Assembly: GCA_963718145.1 (NCBI GenBank) | Contig: CAVQYJ010000023.1 | Location: forward strand, 806,001 to 870,000 | Length of the DNA stretch: 64,000 bases | From: UBA7672 sp963718145 | Lineage (GTDB): Bacteria > Pseudomonadota > Alphaproteobacteria > Caulobacterales > Hyphomonadaceae | Direction: 5' to 3' | Shown: positions 46,620-56,058 of the stretch, one piece after another | Layout: every line of letters starts with the position of its first letter | Numbering within the stretch: position 1 is the stretch's first letter | Position numbers and translations under genes: made by a program | Notes under the pieces: model-generated | Databases searched by the model: none | Seen by the model: only the letters and a program-made list of their open reading frames with translations | Told to the model about the DNA's origin: nothing

Positions 46620-47360
46620 CTACCTGCAAGCGCGTTCGCCGCCCACGTCGAGGTGGAAATGGTTGGCGTGATCGGCATTGTAGTCGGGGCCGAGGGTTAC
46701 GTCGAAGAGATCGCAGGCGCGGTCGTGAACTTCGCGGAGGAAGTCGCCCTTCGCGCCGCGGTCGTGGAAGTCTGACAGGACGCTTACTTCGCGGCCGTCG
46801 GCAAGCCGGAACCCGGAAATGTCCGCCGCCCGGGCGAAGGCATGTTCGCTGAGACGGTCATAGCCGGCGACCCTGCGGCACTGAAACGAGCCAAACGCCT
46901 TGATCTCGACGACAGGCGAGCCGAAGTACTTTTCCGCGGCCGGTATCACGATGTGGCGTTCCCACAGGTGAAGCTTGGCTGCAAGACCGCAGGTCATCGG
47001 CATGATGTCCGGCGCCTTCCATCTGGACAGCGAAGACTGGACGACGACGGCTTCGTCATAACCGCAACCGCCCGTGGCGTGCACGGCCGGAAGTTCGGAG
47101 TAGCGTACGCCTGCCGCAGACAGCGCGTCGTGGCAGGCCTGGTCGTTGCTGGAGATGCCTGCAAGGCGTTTCATGTCGTTGAGCGCGGAATAGCGCGTGA
47201 GATCGAGTATCGCGCCCTGGCGCGCAATTTCGTAATTCGGACGCGCGAAGGTTGGCCGGTTCGCTGCGGCCTCGGCCGTACGGGTGTTGATGGCGAAGGC
47301 GCCAGCAACCGCGATGGCGAGGCCCGCTGCAAAAGTCACAAGGTGAATACCGCGCTTCAT
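46620..47360 (-). CDS. Extensin-like C-terminal domain protein, exported
   Basis: A signal peptide (to about residue 30) is followed by the extensin-like domain found in bacterial exported proteins. Conserved pieces are CGYDEAVVV, MTCGLAAKL, FGSFQCRRVAGYDRLSEHAFARAADISGF and the C-terminal ADHANHFHLDVG. The SEHAFARAADI and HFHLD motifs resemble His/Asp zinc ligands of LAS-type peptidoglycan peptidases (VanY/MepA-like), so a wall-cutting activity is plausible. The position between murC and murB fits such a role. Confidence 0.85.
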   Translation of the reverse strand: MKRGIHLVTFAAGLAIAVAGAFAINTRTAEAAANRPTFARPNYEIARQGAILDLTRYSALNDMKRLAGISSNDQACHDALSAAGVRYSELPAVHATGGCGYDEAVVVQSSLSRWKAPDIMPMTCGLAAKLHLWERHIVIPAAEKYFGSPVVEIKAFGSFQCRRVAGYDRLSEHAFARAADISGFRLADGREVSVLSDFHDRGAKGDFLREVHDRACDLFDVTLGPDYNADHANHFHLDVGGERACR

Positions 47361-47519
47361 CCGAGCCCATCTGCAATGGCGGCGCCGACGCCGCAGATAA
47401 CAACTTCCACAAAAACCCCCGGAAAGTTGCCGAAAGACTAATCGGCCCGGCGAAGGTGTCGCCGGGCCGATAAGGATTGTTTAACCGGGCAAGCCGGTGC
47501 GGCCGCTTTGGCGCCGGTT

Positions 47520-48797
47520 TCAGCCTTCATCCTCGCGCGTCAGCGTCAGCTTGCCGCCTTCGCGCTCAAGCCGGCGTGCGCCTGCCAGGATACCCGGCAT
47601 CGCGTAATTCCCTTCATGACACGCATATTCGTAAAGGCCGGGAGCGGGGCGCATTGGCATCTCACCTCTCCAGGCCTGGGTGTACTGATCGGGATCCTCG
47701 ACCTCGAAGCGGTAGAGCAGGTTGCCATCCGCCATGCGGCTAAAGCGTTCGGTCAACTTTCCCTTGGGACCGACATAGCCCCGCTGGATCGGGTTCACGT
47801 TTTTCGTCTCGATGACAAGCATGTCGCCCTCGTACCAGCCGACGGATTCACCCAGCCACGGCTTGATCGCTTCCGGACCGCGCGCAGCGCTCGCCTTGTC
47901 AGGGCCGGAGACGATCGGAATGATGCGAGCATCGTGCACCATCTCCACGAGGATCACGGCGTAGCCGGGCGATTGCACAATCTGGTAGGTGTTGTTGTAG
48001 AGCACGTTGTTGAGCACCGGCCCGCCCGACGTGCCAAAACCCACGATGCAGCGCTCGCCGACGCTGCGCGATTCCGGTCCCTCATAGGAGCGCGAGGCTG
48101 CGGCGGCCACGGCTGCCGCGCGGCGCTGCTCTTCAGATGCGATTGGCCCGTTGTCGCGCCGCGGGCGGGCAACCTCGTCGATGAAGGGAGCAGGTTCGGT
48201 TGATTTGGCGCCGGCGCTGGATGACGACTTGCCCGACGATTTGGCCGAAGGTTTCGCAGCGGAACGGGCGGGCGCTTTTGTGGCGGCGGCAGGCGCCGCA
48301 GCTGGGCGGGCTGCAGGGACGCCGCCTCCGGATTCACCGCCTTCTTCCGAGACGCGTCCGCCGCCGCGACCCGCCTTGTAGGGAATACGGCCGTCGGCCG
48401 GCTCGACGATCCAGGAGGAGCGCAGCTCGCCATTGATCATGGCGACCTTGGAGCCGGGATCGACCCACACGGCGTTGTAGTTGCCGACGCCTTCCAGCGA
48501 CCTGCCCTTTTCCGGCGCTCCGGCTCGCTGGTCGGTGGGCTTTTTCTCAGCAGCGGTGCGCGCGTTATTGAAGTCTGCGTCCTCAAGCTTCCTGGCTTCC
48601 TCGGCCGTGATCAGAAGCGTCTTGAGGCCGGCCGGCCGGGTCAGCTTGGTGATGGAGGAGTTGGTCCAGTAGCCTTGCAGGTCAGGCACGCCCCAGCTCG
48701 TCCTGGGCGAGGTGTAGCCCTGCGCGGCGGCAGAAGGGGCAAGTGCGAGGGCCAAGGCGGCGAGCCCGGCGGAAACGGTCATCGACTTGGTTTTCAT
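47520..48797 (-). CDS. Exported hypothetical protein (425 aa) with Ala/Lys/Ser-rich linker
   Basis: A signal peptide (ending SAAA) precedes TSWGVPDLQGYWTNSSITKLTRP, a start found in many exported hypothetical proteins of proteobacteria. A low-complexity linker (about 160-205; AAKPSAKSSGKSSSSAGAK) splits the two conserved parts. The C-terminal part has AVILVEMVHDARIIPI, WYEGDMLVIETKN and YEYACHEGNYAMPGIL. The family is unnamed to me and the function unknown. It lies between murC and the extensin-like gene. Confidence 0.75.
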   Translation of the reverse strand: MKTKSMTVSAGLAALALALAPSAAAQGYTSPRTSWGVPDLQGYWTNSSITKLTRPAGLKTLLITAEEARKLEDADFNNARTAAEKKPTDQRAGAPEKGRSLEGVGNYNAVWVDPGSKVAMINGELRSSWIVEPADGRIPYKAGRGGGRVSEEGGESGGGVPAARPAAAPAAATKAPARSAAKPSAKSSGKSSSSAGAKSTEPAPFIDEVARPRRDNGPIASEEQRRAAAVAAAASRSYEGPESRSVGERCIVGFGTSGGPVLNNVLYNNTYQIVQSPGYAVILVEMVHDARIIPIVSGPDKASAARGPEAIKPWLGESVGWYEGDMLVIETKNVNPIQRGYVGPKGKLTERFSRMADGNLLYRFEVEDPDQYTQAWRGEMPMRPAPGLYEYACHEGNYAMPGILAGARRLEREGGKLTLTREDEG

Positions 48798-48838
48798 GTT
48801 ATCCTCTCGCCTTGAGGCGCGTGTGATATCATACCTCT

Positions 48839-49006
48839 TTGCCGCTGCGGCAGCCGGGCGACAATCCCAGACCGTTCAAGCTCGTGAGGCTTCACGGCCC
48901 CGACGGAAGATTTGATGCTTTGCCCTGCCCCCCGAAGGGCAAACGGCAATCGGGAAACTTTCCGTCTCGGGCACAGTGCATGAATTGCCACAGTGTGGCT
49001 CAGGCG
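48839..49006 (+). pseudogene. Possible remnant of a c-type cytochrome gene
   Basis: In the 202-bp gap upstream of the 425-residue protein gene, one plus-strand frame reads LVRLHGPDGRFDAL and then NFPSRAQCMNCHSVAQ. A CxxCH heme motif after a PSxAQC context is typical of diheme cytochromes. The frame then runs antisense into murC, so at most a fragment is left. Chance similarity cannot be ruled out. Confidence 0.22.
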
Positions 49007-50415
49007 CTCTTGAGCTCTTCGGCAAGGCCGTTGGCGGCAACGGTGATATCGCCAGCGCCAAGGCAGACGACCATTTCGTCGCCGGTCTTGACCGCCGCCC
49101 GGACGGCCGCTGGGAGGCCGGGCAGGCCGTCGATGGTCTGCACGGAACGGTGCCCGTGATTGATCAGGCCTTTAACCAGAGTGTCGTGGCTGATGCCGTC
49201 GATGGGCTGCTCGCCTGCAGCGTAGACCGGGGCAACGATCACATGGTCTGCGTCGTTGAAGCAGGTAGCGAACTGTTCGAACAGGTCGCGCAGGCGCGTG
49301 TAGCGGTGCGGCTGAACGACGGCGATGACGCGCTTGTCACGGCCTTGCACATCCCTTGCGGCGCGAAGCACCGCTGCGATCTCGACCGGATGGTGGCCAT
49401 AATCGTCGATGATCTTGACCTTGCCCCAATCACCAACAGACGTGAAGCGGCGCTTGACGCCGCCGAACTTGGAGAGGGCTGAGCGAATCTGTTCTTCCGT
49501 CCCGCCGAGTTCGCGCGCGACCGCGATGGCGGCGAGCGAGTTCTGCACGTTGTGGCGGCCGGCCATGGGCAGCTTGAGTCCCGCCCAGCGCGTCTGGTCG
49601 GCGGCGCCCCGCGCGCGCAAGACGAGATCGAATGTGGAGCCGTCGGCTTCGGAGCGAACGTTGACGGCCCACAGGTCCGACTGCGGGTTGAAGCCATAGG
49701 TGATGCGGCGGCGATCCGGAATGCGGCTGGCGAGGGCCTGGACCTCCGGATGGTCGGCGCAGAGGACGGCGAAGCCATAGAAGGGCAGGTTTTCGACGAA
49801 CGTGTCGAAGCCTTTGCGGAGGGCTTCCATGGAGCCGTAATGGTCCATGTGTTCGGGGTCGATGTTGGTGACGATACAGACGGTGGGGCGCAGCTTGGTG
49901 AACGTGCCGTCGGATTCGTCGGCCTCCACCACCATCCATTCGCCCTGCCCCAGCTTGGCGTTGGAGGCGTAGGCGTTGATGACGCCGCCATTGATCACGG
50001 TGGGGTCGAGCCCCACGCCATCGAGCAGGGCCGCAACCATCGAGGTCGTCGTCGTCTTGCCGTGCGTGCCGGCGATGGCGACGGTCCATTTGAGACGGAT
50101 CAGTTCAGCCAGCATGTCCGCACGCCGCACGACGGGAATGGCGCGGGCGCGGGCGGCGTCGACTTCCGGGTTGCCGCCCTTGATGGCGGTGGAGGTGACG
50201 AGCGCGCCGGCGCCTTCGATGTTCTCGGCCTTGTGGCCGATCATGACCTTTGCCCCGAGCTTTTTCAGCCGCTGGGCGTTGGCGTTGTCCTTGATGTCGG
50301 AGCCCGACACCGCATAGCCAAGGTTCAGCATCACTTCCGCTATGCCCGACATGCCGATGCCGCCTATGCCCACGAAGTGCACCGGGCCGACATCGAAGGG
50401 GATGGTTCTACGCAT
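49000..50415 (-). CDS. murC: UDP-N-acetylmuramate--L-alanine ligase
   Basis: MurC adds L-Ala to UDP-MurNAc using ATP. The protein has the N-terminal Rossmann start HFVGIGGIGMSGIAEVM, the ATP-binding AGTHGKTTTTSMVA, VVEADESDGTF, NIDPEHMDHYG and the C-terminal DDYGHHPVEIAAVL. Length 471 is normal. An 805-bp stretch of lower GC separates it from murG, with which it is usually adjacent. Confidence 0.97.
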   Translation of the reverse strand: MRRTIPFDVGPVHFVGIGGIGMSGIAEVMLNLGYAVSGSDIKDNANAQRLKKLGAKVMIGHKAENIEGAGALVTSTAIKGGNPEVDAARARAIPVVRRADMLAELIRLKWTVAIAGTHGKTTTTSMVAALLDGVGLDPTVINGGVINAYASNAKLGQGEWMVVEADESDGTFTKLRPTVCIVTNIDPEHMDHYGSMEALRKGFDTFVENLPFYGFAVLCADHPEVQALASRIPDRRRITYGFNPQSDLWAVNVRSEADGSTFDLVLRARGAADQTRWAGLKLPMAGRHNVQNSLAAIAVARELGGTEEQIRSALSKFGGVKRRFTSVGDWGKVKIIDDYGHHPVEIAAVLRAARDVQGRDKRVIAVVQPHRYTRLRDLFEQFATCFNDADHVIVAPVYAAGEQPIDGISHDTLVKGLINHGHRSVQTIDGLPGLPAAVRAAVKTGDEMVVCLGAGDITVAANGLAEELKSA

Positions 50416-50602
50416 GCGCTGAATGAACGTGTCACGGCGTGGAGGTCAAGCCCAGCGCTTCGTGGCGGGCCTTCTCGCTGAGCCAACGGCGAATACCGGA
50501 GGCTGGAGATGGCCCTGAGCTGCCGCTGCAACTGCGATGGATCGCACCGTTTGAACTTCGTCATGCTCGGGTTTGTTCTTGCCTACAATGCCGCTTCGAG
50601 GG

Positions 50603-51076
50603 CTAGCTCCGCCCTTCGCGTTCTACTCGAGAACAAGCCTCGGCCGACGTGTGCTGGAGCTTAAACATGAGCACCAAATTTGTTCGCTGTTCTGGAGGAA
50701 GGTAAGGAAGGCCAAAAATCATCAGGTCGCAATCGTTGCCGTTCGACCGCACCAGCATCACCACGCTCGGACCGCCAAGATACCGACCAAAACGGAAGCC
50801 GCGTTCGTGCATAACCCGCTTGTACGTGTCGACAATTGACCCACCGTTAGCGTCGTTCGGCGTGGTAACACACACGGGTTCATGTGATGAGCCAACACCT
50901 TGAAGGTCTGGGTATGACCCATGCGCTGGGCATCGAGCAATAGCGGAGCCTACCACAAGCGGGAATTCAACCGATCCCGGCAGGTCGCTAGCGAGCTTTC
51001 CAGTACCGCTGGCTTGACCGCACGCACTAAGCAAAAGGGCAAACACGACCGGCACCCAACGATAACGATCAAGCAT
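50603..51076 (-). CDS. Hypothetical lipoprotein (157 aa) in a lower-GC insert
   Basis: A lipoprotein signal with lipobox LSACG is clear (VFALLLSACGQAS). The rest has four cysteines in total with CDLMIFG near the end, and no family I recognise. Base composition here is visibly closer to 50-55% GC than that of the flanking dcw genes, and the gene separates murG from murC, so it was probably acquired. The start at 51076 (MLDRYRWV) gives a good signal peptide. Confidence 0.65.
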   Translation of the reverse strand: MLDRYRWVPVVFALLLSACGQASGTGKLASDLPGSVEFPLVVGSAIARCPAHGSYPDLQGVGSSHEPVCVTTPNDANGGSIVDTYKRVMHERGFRFGRYLGGPSVVMLVRSNGNDCDLMIFGLPYLPPEQRTNLVLMFKLQHTSAEACSRVEREGRS

Positions 51077-51220
51077 GAGTAAGGCCTCCGTTTTCGGGCC
51101 TGAACGCCGTATCCAGCTTCAGTAGGTAGCAAGTATTCAGCGGCTCGCCACCACAATACCAACGTCAATCTGTCTAAGTGTCTCTCTCGACGATTCCAAC
51201 CGCTCGGCGCAGGACGCCGC

Positions 51221-52351
51221 TTAGCTGGACTTCACCCCAGCCGCCTGTTCGGCAAGGTCGGCGAGATCGCGGGCGGCGTTGGGCTTGCCGAGCTGCCAGG
51301 CGGCTTTCGCTCGCGCTTTCAGCACGCCTGCGTTGGAGAGGCGTTCGGTCAGCAGCGGGGCCAGCATCTCGGCGGTAAATTTCGGTTCAGGAACCACGTC
51401 GGCCGCGGCGCCGGTGACCATGCCCTCGGCGTTAGCCGTCTGGTGGTCGTTCGTGGCGATGGCGAGGGGGATGAGGATGGACGGGCGGCCGGCGATGGCC
51501 AGTTCGGTGACGGTGGATGCGCCGGCGCGGGCGACGATCATGTGGCAGGCGGCAAGGCGGTTCTGCATGTCGGTGAAGAAGCTTTCGACCGTCGCGTTGA
51601 CGCCGGCGTCGGCATAAGCTCGGCGCACGGCGTCGAGCTGTTCTTCCCTGGCCTGCTGCACGACCACGAGACGCGCGCGCAGTTCGGGAGAGAGCATGGC
51701 GATGGCGGCGGGGATCACCTCGCCAAAGAGGCGGGCGCCCTGGCTGCCGCCGGTGACGAGGAGGTTGATCGGACCGGAATCCGTGAGGTCGGGATAGGGT
51801 TTCTCGCGGACGGCCTTGATGGCGTTGCGCACCGGGTTGCCGACATTGCGCTTCGCTGCCTGGGCGCCCGGCGGAAGCTTGTCCAGCCGCTCGAACCCGC
51901 AGGCGACGAATCTTGCTGACGACGCAAACAGCCGGTTCACCCGGCCGAGCACGGAGTTCTGTTCGTGGATGATGATCGGCAGGCCCATCTGCCGCGCCGC
52001 CGACAGCGAGGGATAGGACGGATAGCCGCCGAAACCCGCGATCAGCGCCGGTCTCGTCTTCTCGAAATTCTTCTTCGCTTCGGCAGTCCCTGCGCGCAGT
52101 TTCAGCGCCGAGGCGATCAGCTTGTGCGGCAGCTTTGACCCGAAAGTCGCGGCTTCCACTTCGAGGCGCCAGTCGGCCGGGAAGTTGGTCGCGTACTTCT
52201 TTCCGCGCTCGTCGGTGACCAACGCGATGGTCCAGCCGCGGGCTCGCATCTCGTCGGCGAAGGCCTGGGCGGGGAACATATGGCCGCCCGTGCCGCCCGC
52301 GGCGATCACGACAAGAGGTTTTGCGTGCGGGGTGGAGGCAGTTTCCGTCAT
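51221..52351 (-). CDS. murG: Undecaprenyldiphospho-muramoylpentapeptide beta-N-acetylglucosaminyltransferase
   Basis: MurG adds GlcNAc to lipid I, making lipid II at the inner face of the membrane. It has the first GxGGxxxH-type loop AAGGTGGHMFPAQAFADEM, the middle HEQNSVLGRVNR, and the second half LLVTGGSQGARLFGE and IVARAGASTVTELAIAGRPSILIPL. The ATG at 52351 overlaps the ftsW stop as ATGA; 376 residues. Confidence 0.97.
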   Translation of the reverse strand: MTETASTPHAKPLVVIAAGGTGGHMFPAQAFADEMRARGWTIALVTDERGKKYATNFPADWRLEVEAATFGSKLPHKLIASALKLRAGTAEAKKNFEKTRPALIAGFGGYPSYPSLSAARQMGLPIIIHEQNSVLGRVNRLFASSARFVACGFERLDKLPPGAQAAKRNVGNPVRNAIKAVREKPYPDLTDSGPINLLVTGGSQGARLFGEVIPAAIAMLSPELRARLVVVQQAREEQLDAVRRAYADAGVNATVESFFTDMQNRLAACHMIVARAGASTVTELAIAGRPSILIPLAIATNDHQTANAEGMVTGAAADVVPEPKFTAEMLAPLLTERLSNAGVLKARAKAAWQLGKPNAARDLADLAEQAAGVKSS

Positions 52352-53487
52352 GCCATTCTCAGGTGCGAGAGGGAGGATTCGGGCTGCTTCTTCGTCAGCG
52401 CCAAAGCTAAACCGAGAGTCAACGCGGCGCCCAAAAGTGACGACCCGCCGGAAGAGACCAGCGGCAGGGTCATGCCCTTGGGCGGGATAAGGCTCAGATT
52501 CACGGCCATGTTTATGGCTGCCTGAAGGCCGAAGAGCGAATACAGGCCAACCCCGGCTGCGCGGCTGTAGAGGTCGGATTGTTTCGACGCGGCGACCACG
52601 CCCTTGATCGAGATCACGGCAAAGAGAAGCGTAAGGGCGACACAAAGGACGAGGCCGAATTCCTCGCCCGCGACGGAGTAGATGAAGTCGGTGTGGGCAT
52701 CCGGCAGCAGCCGTTTCACAGTGCCCTCACCGGGGCCGACGCCGAACATGCCGCCGCGCTCGATCGCTTCGCGGGCCTTGTCGATCTGGTAGGTGTCGTA
52801 GTCGGTGGGATTGAGGAACGAGTTCACCCGTTGGCGCACATGCGGCAGCAACTGGTAAAGTCCCAAGCCCAGCCCCGCCCCGCCCACGACAAAGGCGCTG
52901 GCCCACGCCCATGGCAGGCCAGAGACAAAGAACACGATGACGAAGCCGGCAGTCAGCAGCGCCGACTGGCCGACATCCGGCTGCAGCAGCAGGAGACCGA
53001 CGGTCACGGCGTAGAATGCAAACGCGATGGGCGCCCAGGGGCCTTCGGGGAATTTCGCGCGTTGCGCCAGCAGCCAGGCCGACAGAACAATCAGAGCGGG
53101 CTTGATGATCTCGGAGGGCTGAAACGTGGCGCCCCCGATGCGAATCCAGCGCTGCGCGCCCTTGGCTTCGTGGCCCACCAGAAGGACCGCCGCCATCAGC
53201 AGGAACGACACCAGGAACAGCGCCGCGCACACGCGCCGGGCCCAGACCGCGTCGAGCGTCGAGGCGCCAACAAGGATGATCGCGGCAACCGCGACGAACA
53301 CGGCCTGGCGATAGACGAAGTAGAACGGGTCATCATGTCCGATGCGGCTCGCTGCGGCGGGACCGGCGGCGAGGGAGAGAACGAGGCCGGCGCCGAGGAG
53401 GATCAGCGCTGCAGCAATCAGCCCCTTGTCAACCGTGCGCCACCACTCGGCGAGAGGCGAAGCATCAGACCGTCTGAAGATCTGCAT
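52348..53487 (-). CDS. ftsW: Cell division protein FtsW (SEDS peptidoglycan glycosyltransferase)
   Basis: FtsW polymerises lipid II at the septum together with FtsI. The 379-residue protein has about ten membrane helices and SEDS motifs: GGATFQPSEIIKPALIV, ALLLLQPDVGQS-type segment (LLLQPDVGQSALL), HTDFIYSVAGEEFG and PLVSSGGSSLL near the end. The stop overlaps murG by 4 bases; the start is 9 bp after murD. Confidence 0.97.
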   Translation of the reverse strand: MQIFRRSDASPLAEWWRTVDKGLIAAALILLGAGLVLSLAAGPAAASRIGHDDPFYFVYRQAVFVAVAAIILVGASTLDAVWARRVCAALFLVSFLLMAAVLLVGHEAKGAQRWIRIGGATFQPSEIIKPALIVLSAWLLAQRAKFPEGPWAPIAFAFYAVTVGLLLLQPDVGQSALLTAGFVIVFFVSGLPWAWASAFVVGGAGLGLGLYQLLPHVRQRVNSFLNPTDYDTYQIDKAREAIERGGMFGVGPGEGTVKRLLPDAHTDFIYSVAGEEFGLVLCVALTLLFAVISIKGVVAASKQSDLYSRAAGVGLYSLFGLQAAINMAVNLSLIPPKGMTLPLVSSGGSSLLGAALTLGLALALTKKQPESSLSHLRMA

Positions 53488-53496
53488 GGGGCAGTC

Positions 53497-54918
53497 CTAC
53501 TGCGCGGTCGCGGTCGGCGTTGGCCGCTTGACCAGCTTCGAGGCTATCTGGCGGAAGGCCTCGCCGCGCTGTTCGAAATCGCGGAACTGGTCGAAGCTCG
53601 CGCAGGCCGGCGAGAACAGCACGACGGGATTCTCGACGCCGGAAGCGCGCGCGTCCTCGAACGCCGCCTGCACCGCTACGTCGAGCGTGCGCGACTTGTC
53701 GTGCGCAAGCTTGCCGTTGAGCACGCGGGCGAAGGCCTCGGTCGATTCGCCGATCAGGTAAGCCTTCCGGATTGCGCCGAAGAGCGGGACGAGATCGTCA
53801 ATTCCTTCTTCCTTGGGGCGGCCGCCGACGATCCACCACGCATTCGGGAAGGCGCGAAGCGCCTGCTCGGCCGCCTGGGCGTTGGTCGCCTTCGAATCGT
53901 TGATGAAGCGCACGCCTTCGAGCGTGCCGATCATTTCGAGACGGTGCGGCAAGCCGGGGAAGGTGTCCATCGCAGCGAGGATGTCGGCCGGCTCAAGTCC
54001 GAGCGCGCGGCAGGCGGCGTAGGCGGCGGCAGCGTTCTGGTGGTTGTGCCTGCCTGGCAGGGCGCGCGCCCTGGTGATGTCGGCGGGCGCCACGGCGCGC
54101 CCCATCATCGAATCCGCAAGCTGGCCTTCAAGCACAGAGACGCCACGGCCAAGGCCGTATTCCGCCGAGACTGGCATCACCCGGCGCAGGCCCTCGGCCG
54201 AAAGCTGCGTGCACATGACCTGGCTGCGCGTGTCGTCGACGCCGATGATCGCCCAGTCGTGCGGACCCTGGTTCCTGAAGATGCGGCGCTTGGCGCTGAC
54301 ATAGCCATCCATCCCGCCATGGCGCGAGAGATGATCGGGCGAGAGGTTGAGCATCACCGCAACGTCGCACTTCAGTGTCTCGCACAGGTCGAGCTGGTAG
54401 CTGGACAGCTCGAGCACGTAGATCGCCCCGCCGTGCAGCTTGTCGAGGTCGAGCACGCCGACGCCGATATTGCCGCCGACGCGCACATCCTTGCCGGCCT
54501 GGCGCAGGATGTGACCGATCAGCGCTGTGGTGGTCGACTTGCCGTTGGTGCCGGTGATGCCGACGATACGCGGGCGTTCGAACTCTTTCAGATCAGCGAC
54601 GGCGCGGGCGAACAGCTCCATATCGCCGATGACCGGCACGCCGACCAACTGCGCCATGCGCACGAACCGGTGCGGTTCGGGATAGCGGAAAGGGATGCCA
54701 GGCGAGAGGACAAGGCAGGCGAAGTTCTGCCAGTCGCGGCGGTTGAGATCGACAAGCGGCACGCCCGCCGCCTCGGCGGACTTGCGTGCGGCCTCGTTGT
54801 CGTCCCAGGCGCAGACGCGCGCTCCACCTGCCATCAGCGCGCGGCAGGTCGAGATGCCGGACCGGCCGAGGCCGAATACCGCAACATCCTTTCCTTCATA
54901 TGCGCGAACCGGGATCAC
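53497..54918 (-). CDS. murD: UDP-N-acetylmuramoyl-L-alanine--D-glutamate ligase
   Basis: MurD adds D-Glu to UDP-MurNAc-L-Ala. Features are VAVFGLGRSGIS near the N-terminus, the ATP loop GITGTNGKSTTTALIG, LELSSYQLD, NLSPDHLSRHGGMDGY, and FINDSKATNAQAAEQAL in the C-terminal ligase domain. Length 473. The gene is 9 bp downstream of mraY and 9 bp upstream of ftsW. Confidence 0.97.
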   Translation of the reverse strand: MIPVRAYEGKDVAVFGLGRSGISTCRALMAGGARVCAWDDNEAARKSAEAAGVPLVDLNRRDWQNFACLVLSPGIPFRYPEPHRFVRMAQLVGVPVIGDMELFARAVADLKEFERPRIVGITGTNGKSTTTALIGHILRQAGKDVRVGGNIGVGVLDLDKLHGGAIYVLELSSYQLDLCETLKCDVAVMLNLSPDHLSRHGGMDGYVSAKRRIFRNQGPHDWAIIGVDDTRSQVMCTQLSAEGLRRVMPVSAEYGLGRGVSVLEGQLADSMMGRAVAPADITRARALPGRHNHQNAAAAYAACRALGLEPADILAAMDTFPGLPHRLEMIGTLEGVRFINDSKATNAQAAEQALRAFPNAWWIVGGRPKEEGIDDLVPLFGAIRKAYLIGESTEAFARVLNGKLAHDKSRTLDVAVQAAFEDARASGVENPVVLFSPACASFDQFRDFEQRGEAFRQIASKLVKRPTPTATAQ

Positions 54919-54927
54919 GAGCCTTGC

Positions 54928-56058
54928 CTACCTCAGCTTCAGGGTGGCCAGGCCCGCAAGCGCGAGCAGGAACGCGATGATCCAGAAACGGATCACGACC
55001 GTGGGCTCGGACCAGCCGAGCTTTTCGAAATGGTGGTGGATCGGCGCCATCTTGAAGAAGCGCTTGCCGGTCATCTTGAACCAAACGACCTGGATCATGA
55101 CGGAGAGCGCTTCGAGGACGAACAGCCCGCCGACGATGCCGAGGACGATCTCATGCTTGACGCACACAGCCATCGTGCCAAGGCCGCCGCCGAGGGCGAG
55201 CGATCCTGTATCGCCCATGAAAATCTTCGCAGGCGGCGTGTTGTACCATAGAAAGCCCAGCCCGCCTCCGACCAGCGACCCAGCGACGACCGCAAGTTCG
55301 GCTGTGCCTGGTGTTGGCGTCAGGAGCAGGTAGTCGGCGAAGCGCGGCGTGCCGCAGGCGTAGGCGATGAAGCCAAATGTGGCGCCCGCGATCATCACCG
55401 GGCCGATGGCAAGGCCATCAAGGCCGTCCGTGAAGTTCACTGCGTTGCCCGCACCAACGATGACGAAGGCGCCGAAGGCGATGAATCCCCACAGAGTCAG
55501 GTCGAACAGAAAGTTCTTGAGGAAGGGCAGCGCCAGCGACGTCTCAAAATGCGCGGGAGGGGGATCGGCGAGCGTGCCGCTGTTGTAGGCTTGTTCGACC
55601 ATGCTTGGCGCGTACTGGGTGATCCAGTAGGCGGCGGCGCCGGCGACAATGAACTCCATCGCCAGGCGGATCTTGCCAGACAACCCCGCCGTGCCCTTCT
55701 TGGTGACCTTCTGGTAGTCGTCGATGAAGCCGACCGCGCCGAACAGCAGCGTCGTGATGAAGACGATCCAGACGTACTGGTTCTTGAGGTCCGCCCACAG
55801 CAGGGTGCCTGCGGCGATGCCGAAGAGGATGAGGAACCCACCCATCGTGGGCGTGCCCTTCTTGGACTGGTGACTCTCAGGCCCGTCGGAGCGGATCGGC
55901 TGGCCCTTGCCCTGGCGCGCACGCAACCACAGGATCATCGGGTGGCCGAAGATCATCGTGAGGATCAGCGCCGTCGCGAGTGCGAGGGCAACGCGGAAGG
56001 TGATGAACGAGAACAGGTTGAGCTCGCCCGCATAGGGCGAGAGAAGTTCATACAGCAT
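54928..56058 (-). CDS. mraY: Phospho-N-acetylmuramoyl-pentapeptide-transferase
   Basis: MraY transfers phospho-MurNAc-pentapeptide to undecaprenyl phosphate, making lipid I. It is a ten-helix membrane enzyme with SKKGTPTMGG, the catalytic Asp-rich FIDDYQKV, GNAVNFTDGLDGLAIG, and MGDTGSLALGG and MAPIHHHFEKLGW near the end. Length 376. Its start overlaps the end of murF by 11 bp. Confidence 0.97.
   Translation of the reverse strand: MLYELLSPYAGELNLFSFITFRVALALATALILTMIFGHPMILWLRARQGKGQPIRSDGPESHQSKKGTPTMGGFLILFGIAAGTLLWADLKNQYVWIVFITTLLFGAVGFIDDYQKVTKKGTAGLSGKIRLAMEFIVAGAAAYWITQYAPSMVEQAYNSGTLADPPPAHFETSLALPFLKNFLFDLTLWGFIAFGAFVIVGAGNAVNFTDGLDGLAIGPVMIAGATFGFIAYACGTPRFADYLLLTPTPGTAELAVVAGSLVGGGLGFLWYNTPPAKIFMGDTGSLALGGGLGTMAVCVKHEIVLGIVGGLFVLEALSVMIQVVWFKMTGKRFFKMAPIHHHFEKLGWSEPTVVIRFWIIAFLLALAGLATLKLR

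Noticed and set aside
52579..55251. An 890-codon open frame on the plus strand opposite ftsW, murD and mraY
   Set aside because: It is the antisense shadow of three well-supported genes; long antisense frames are usual in GC-rich coding DNA and this one has no family features.
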